Assembly: GCF_005281475.1 (NCBI RefSeq)
Contig: NZ_CP040106.1
Location: 1,307,501 to 1,371,500 of the forward strand
Direction of reading: 5' to 3'
DNA from: Echinicola rosea
GTDB lineage: Bacteria; Bacteroidota; Bacteroidia; Cytophagales; Cyclobacteriaceae
Length of the DNA: 64,000 bases
The translations under genes were made by a program, and so were the position numbers. The notes under the pieces were generated by a model. The model was not told where the DNA came from. It saw only the letters and a list, made by a program, of their open reading frames with translations, and searched no databases. Of this stretch, positions 63,171 to 64,000 are shown one piece after another (positions within the stretch are counted from its first letter, which is position 1; each line of letters begins with the position of its first letter).

Positions 63171-63638
63171 TTAATTTCTAATTCCCTCTGAGAAAAAATT
63201 CTTCTTCCACATTTCTCTACAGACAAAATTGACACAATCTAAAATTTGGTAGATGTTTTTGGGCAGGAAGGGGCTCAGACTGATTTGGTAGTTGCCATGT
63301 CGATCCTTTTGGATGTCCATTTCATATTGGGTTTTTAGTTGTAGCAATTCTCTTGGAAAAAAAATCTGCACATGGGTGGAGGTGATTTCAGAATGAATGC
63401 CAAATCGCTTCTTCTTGTGGTGAAACCGATGCTGAACAGATTTTTCCTGAAACAATTTTTCGGATATGTGAAGGGCTGATTCTTGCCACAGCTTCGGGTT
63501 CAACTGATGGGTGACTTGGATATTTCCCTTTAGAAACTTATAACTTACATGATGGTCCAGCTCCAATTTTACGGGCAAGTTGTTTTTAATGGATAAAAAC
63601 CTCCAAAGGTTATCGATTTTTTTTACGTCCATTTTCAT
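63171..63638 (-). CDS. Hypothetical protein, 155 residues
   Basis: A 155-residue protein of unknown function, rich in Lys, His, Phe and Gln, with no signal peptide and no transmembrane helix. It starts MKMDVKKIDNLWRFLSI and has possible beta strands (LPVKLELDHHVSYKFLKGNIQVTHQL, THVQIFFPRELLQL). Two Cys lie near the C-terminus (LDCVNFVCREMW). Its 3' end abuts a repeat, which may have replaced the original C-terminus (SEGIRN). It is 12 bp downstream of another unknown gene on the same strand, so the two may be an operon. I do not recognise any family. Confidence 0.55.
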   Translation of the reverse strand: MKMDVKKIDNLWRFLSIKNNLPVKLELDHHVSYKFLKGNIQVTHQLNPKLWQESALHISEKLFQEKSVQHRFHHKKKRFGIHSEITSTHVQIFFPRELLQLKTQYEMDIQKDRHGNYQISLSPFLPKNIYQILDCVNFVCREMWKKNFFSEGIRN

Positions 63639-63650
63639 GGTGTTTTGGGT

Positions 63651-64000
63651 TTATTCTACCAGCTGAAAGTAATCTTCAGCAGTTGTTGAAAAGGCCGCTT
63701 GTTCTTCTTCAGTTTCCAGAATAGGATGCCATTCATTGGCAATCTTTACTTGAAACTTGGTTTGTCCGTCTATCAATGGCCAGATTTTCTTGACAAAATG
63801 ATGATGACTCCTTCGATCTCCTTGCTGAAAACCAAGGGTGTCTTGAACCTGCTTATCCTTAAGCCACCTCACGTACACTTGTGCTTCATTTTGAAGCCTT
63901 TGCGAAGGCTCAATAAAGATATAGGCTTTATTTCTTATACGGCTTATGATAAGAGAAAGGTTGAAAAATATCAAATTTTTGTCCTTGAAACGGCTCTTTA
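63651..64000 (-). CDS. Hypothetical protein, 5' end beyond window
   Basis: The reading frame is open from the right window edge to the stop at 63651. An internal TTG at 63974 gives 107 residues, but the frame continues upstream (…RFKDKNLIFFNLSLII), so the true start may lie outside. The visible part has a hydrophobic stretch (FFNLSLII), then a soluble acidic and aromatic domain (VYVRWLKDKQVQDTLGFQQGD; WPLIDGQTKFQVKIANEWHPILETEEEQ). No family is recognised. Possibly in one operon with the next minus-strand gene, 12 bp downstream. Confidence 0.5.
   Translation of the reverse strand, partial: KSRFKDKNLIFFNLSLIISRIRNKAYIFIEPSQRLQNEAQVYVRWLKDKQVQDTLGFQQGDRRSHHHFVKKIWPLIDGQTKFQVKIANEWHPILETEEEQAAFSTTAEDYFQLVE

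Overview
The window looks like chromosome of a Bacteroidota bacterium, most likely order Cytophagales and close to Echinicola/Cyclobacteriaceae. The evidence is the dense set of secreted carbohydrate-active enzymes and lipoproteins, a CarboxypepD_reg/plug TonB-dependent receptor, a eukaryal-type IleRS of about 1,130 residues, TAnnTTTG-type promoters, A-rich translation starts without Shine-Dalgarno motifs, and feoA-feoB followed by a small Cys-rich membrane protein. The genus is inferred from general familiarity, not from a search.

Region 1 (about 0.5-33 kb) is one co-directional pectin locus. It encodes a PL1 pectate lyase, a DUF3826 protein, a beta-helix/DUF6298-like protein, a GH140-type apiosidase, GH28, GH43, a BNR-type propeller protein, two GH78 rhamnosidases, GH95, GH105, an (alpha/alpha)6 hydrolase and an STN-domain esterase. 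The set resembles the enzymes used on rhamnogalacturonan I/II. Inside it (16.1-22.7 kb) is a cytoplasmic module: DHDPS-family aldolase, SSS symporter, Fe-dependent alcohol dehydrogenase, PdxA-like dehydrogenase and DUF1537 kinase. These can be read as one pathway that cleaves a 2-keto-3-deoxy aldarate, specifically the rhamnogalacturonan-II sugar Dha, to pyruvate and, through D-threonate, to dihydroxyacetone phosphate. No SusC/SusD pair and no regulator of the locus lies in the window.

Region 2 (33-64 kb) is mostly housekeeping: a membrane protein with a winged-helix regulator, lspA and ileS, a LOG-family hydrolase, a lone GH43-discoidin-FN3 lipoprotein, the feo iron-uptake operon with a DtxR-like operator, a GT2/flippase-like/GT39 envelope glycosylation cluster, a sulfatase, a TPP-riboswitch-controlled TonB receptor (predicted thiamine uptake), an alpha/beta hydrolase, dxs, scpA, a second flippase-like protein, a DUF2905 protein and two unknown proteins at the right edge.

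The intergenic DNA is full of repeats. The pectin locus carries families of short perfect palindromes whose stems differ by compensated changes around a constant centre. The housekeeping half carries MITE-like elements: a family of about 178 bp with terminal inverted repeats, and a composite element of about 0.65 kb. One composite copy is interrupted by a 594-nt ORF-less group II intron. Its exact ends can be set because an uninterrupted copy of the target lies 15 kb away. I found no rRNA, tRNA, CRISPR array or intact transposase gene.
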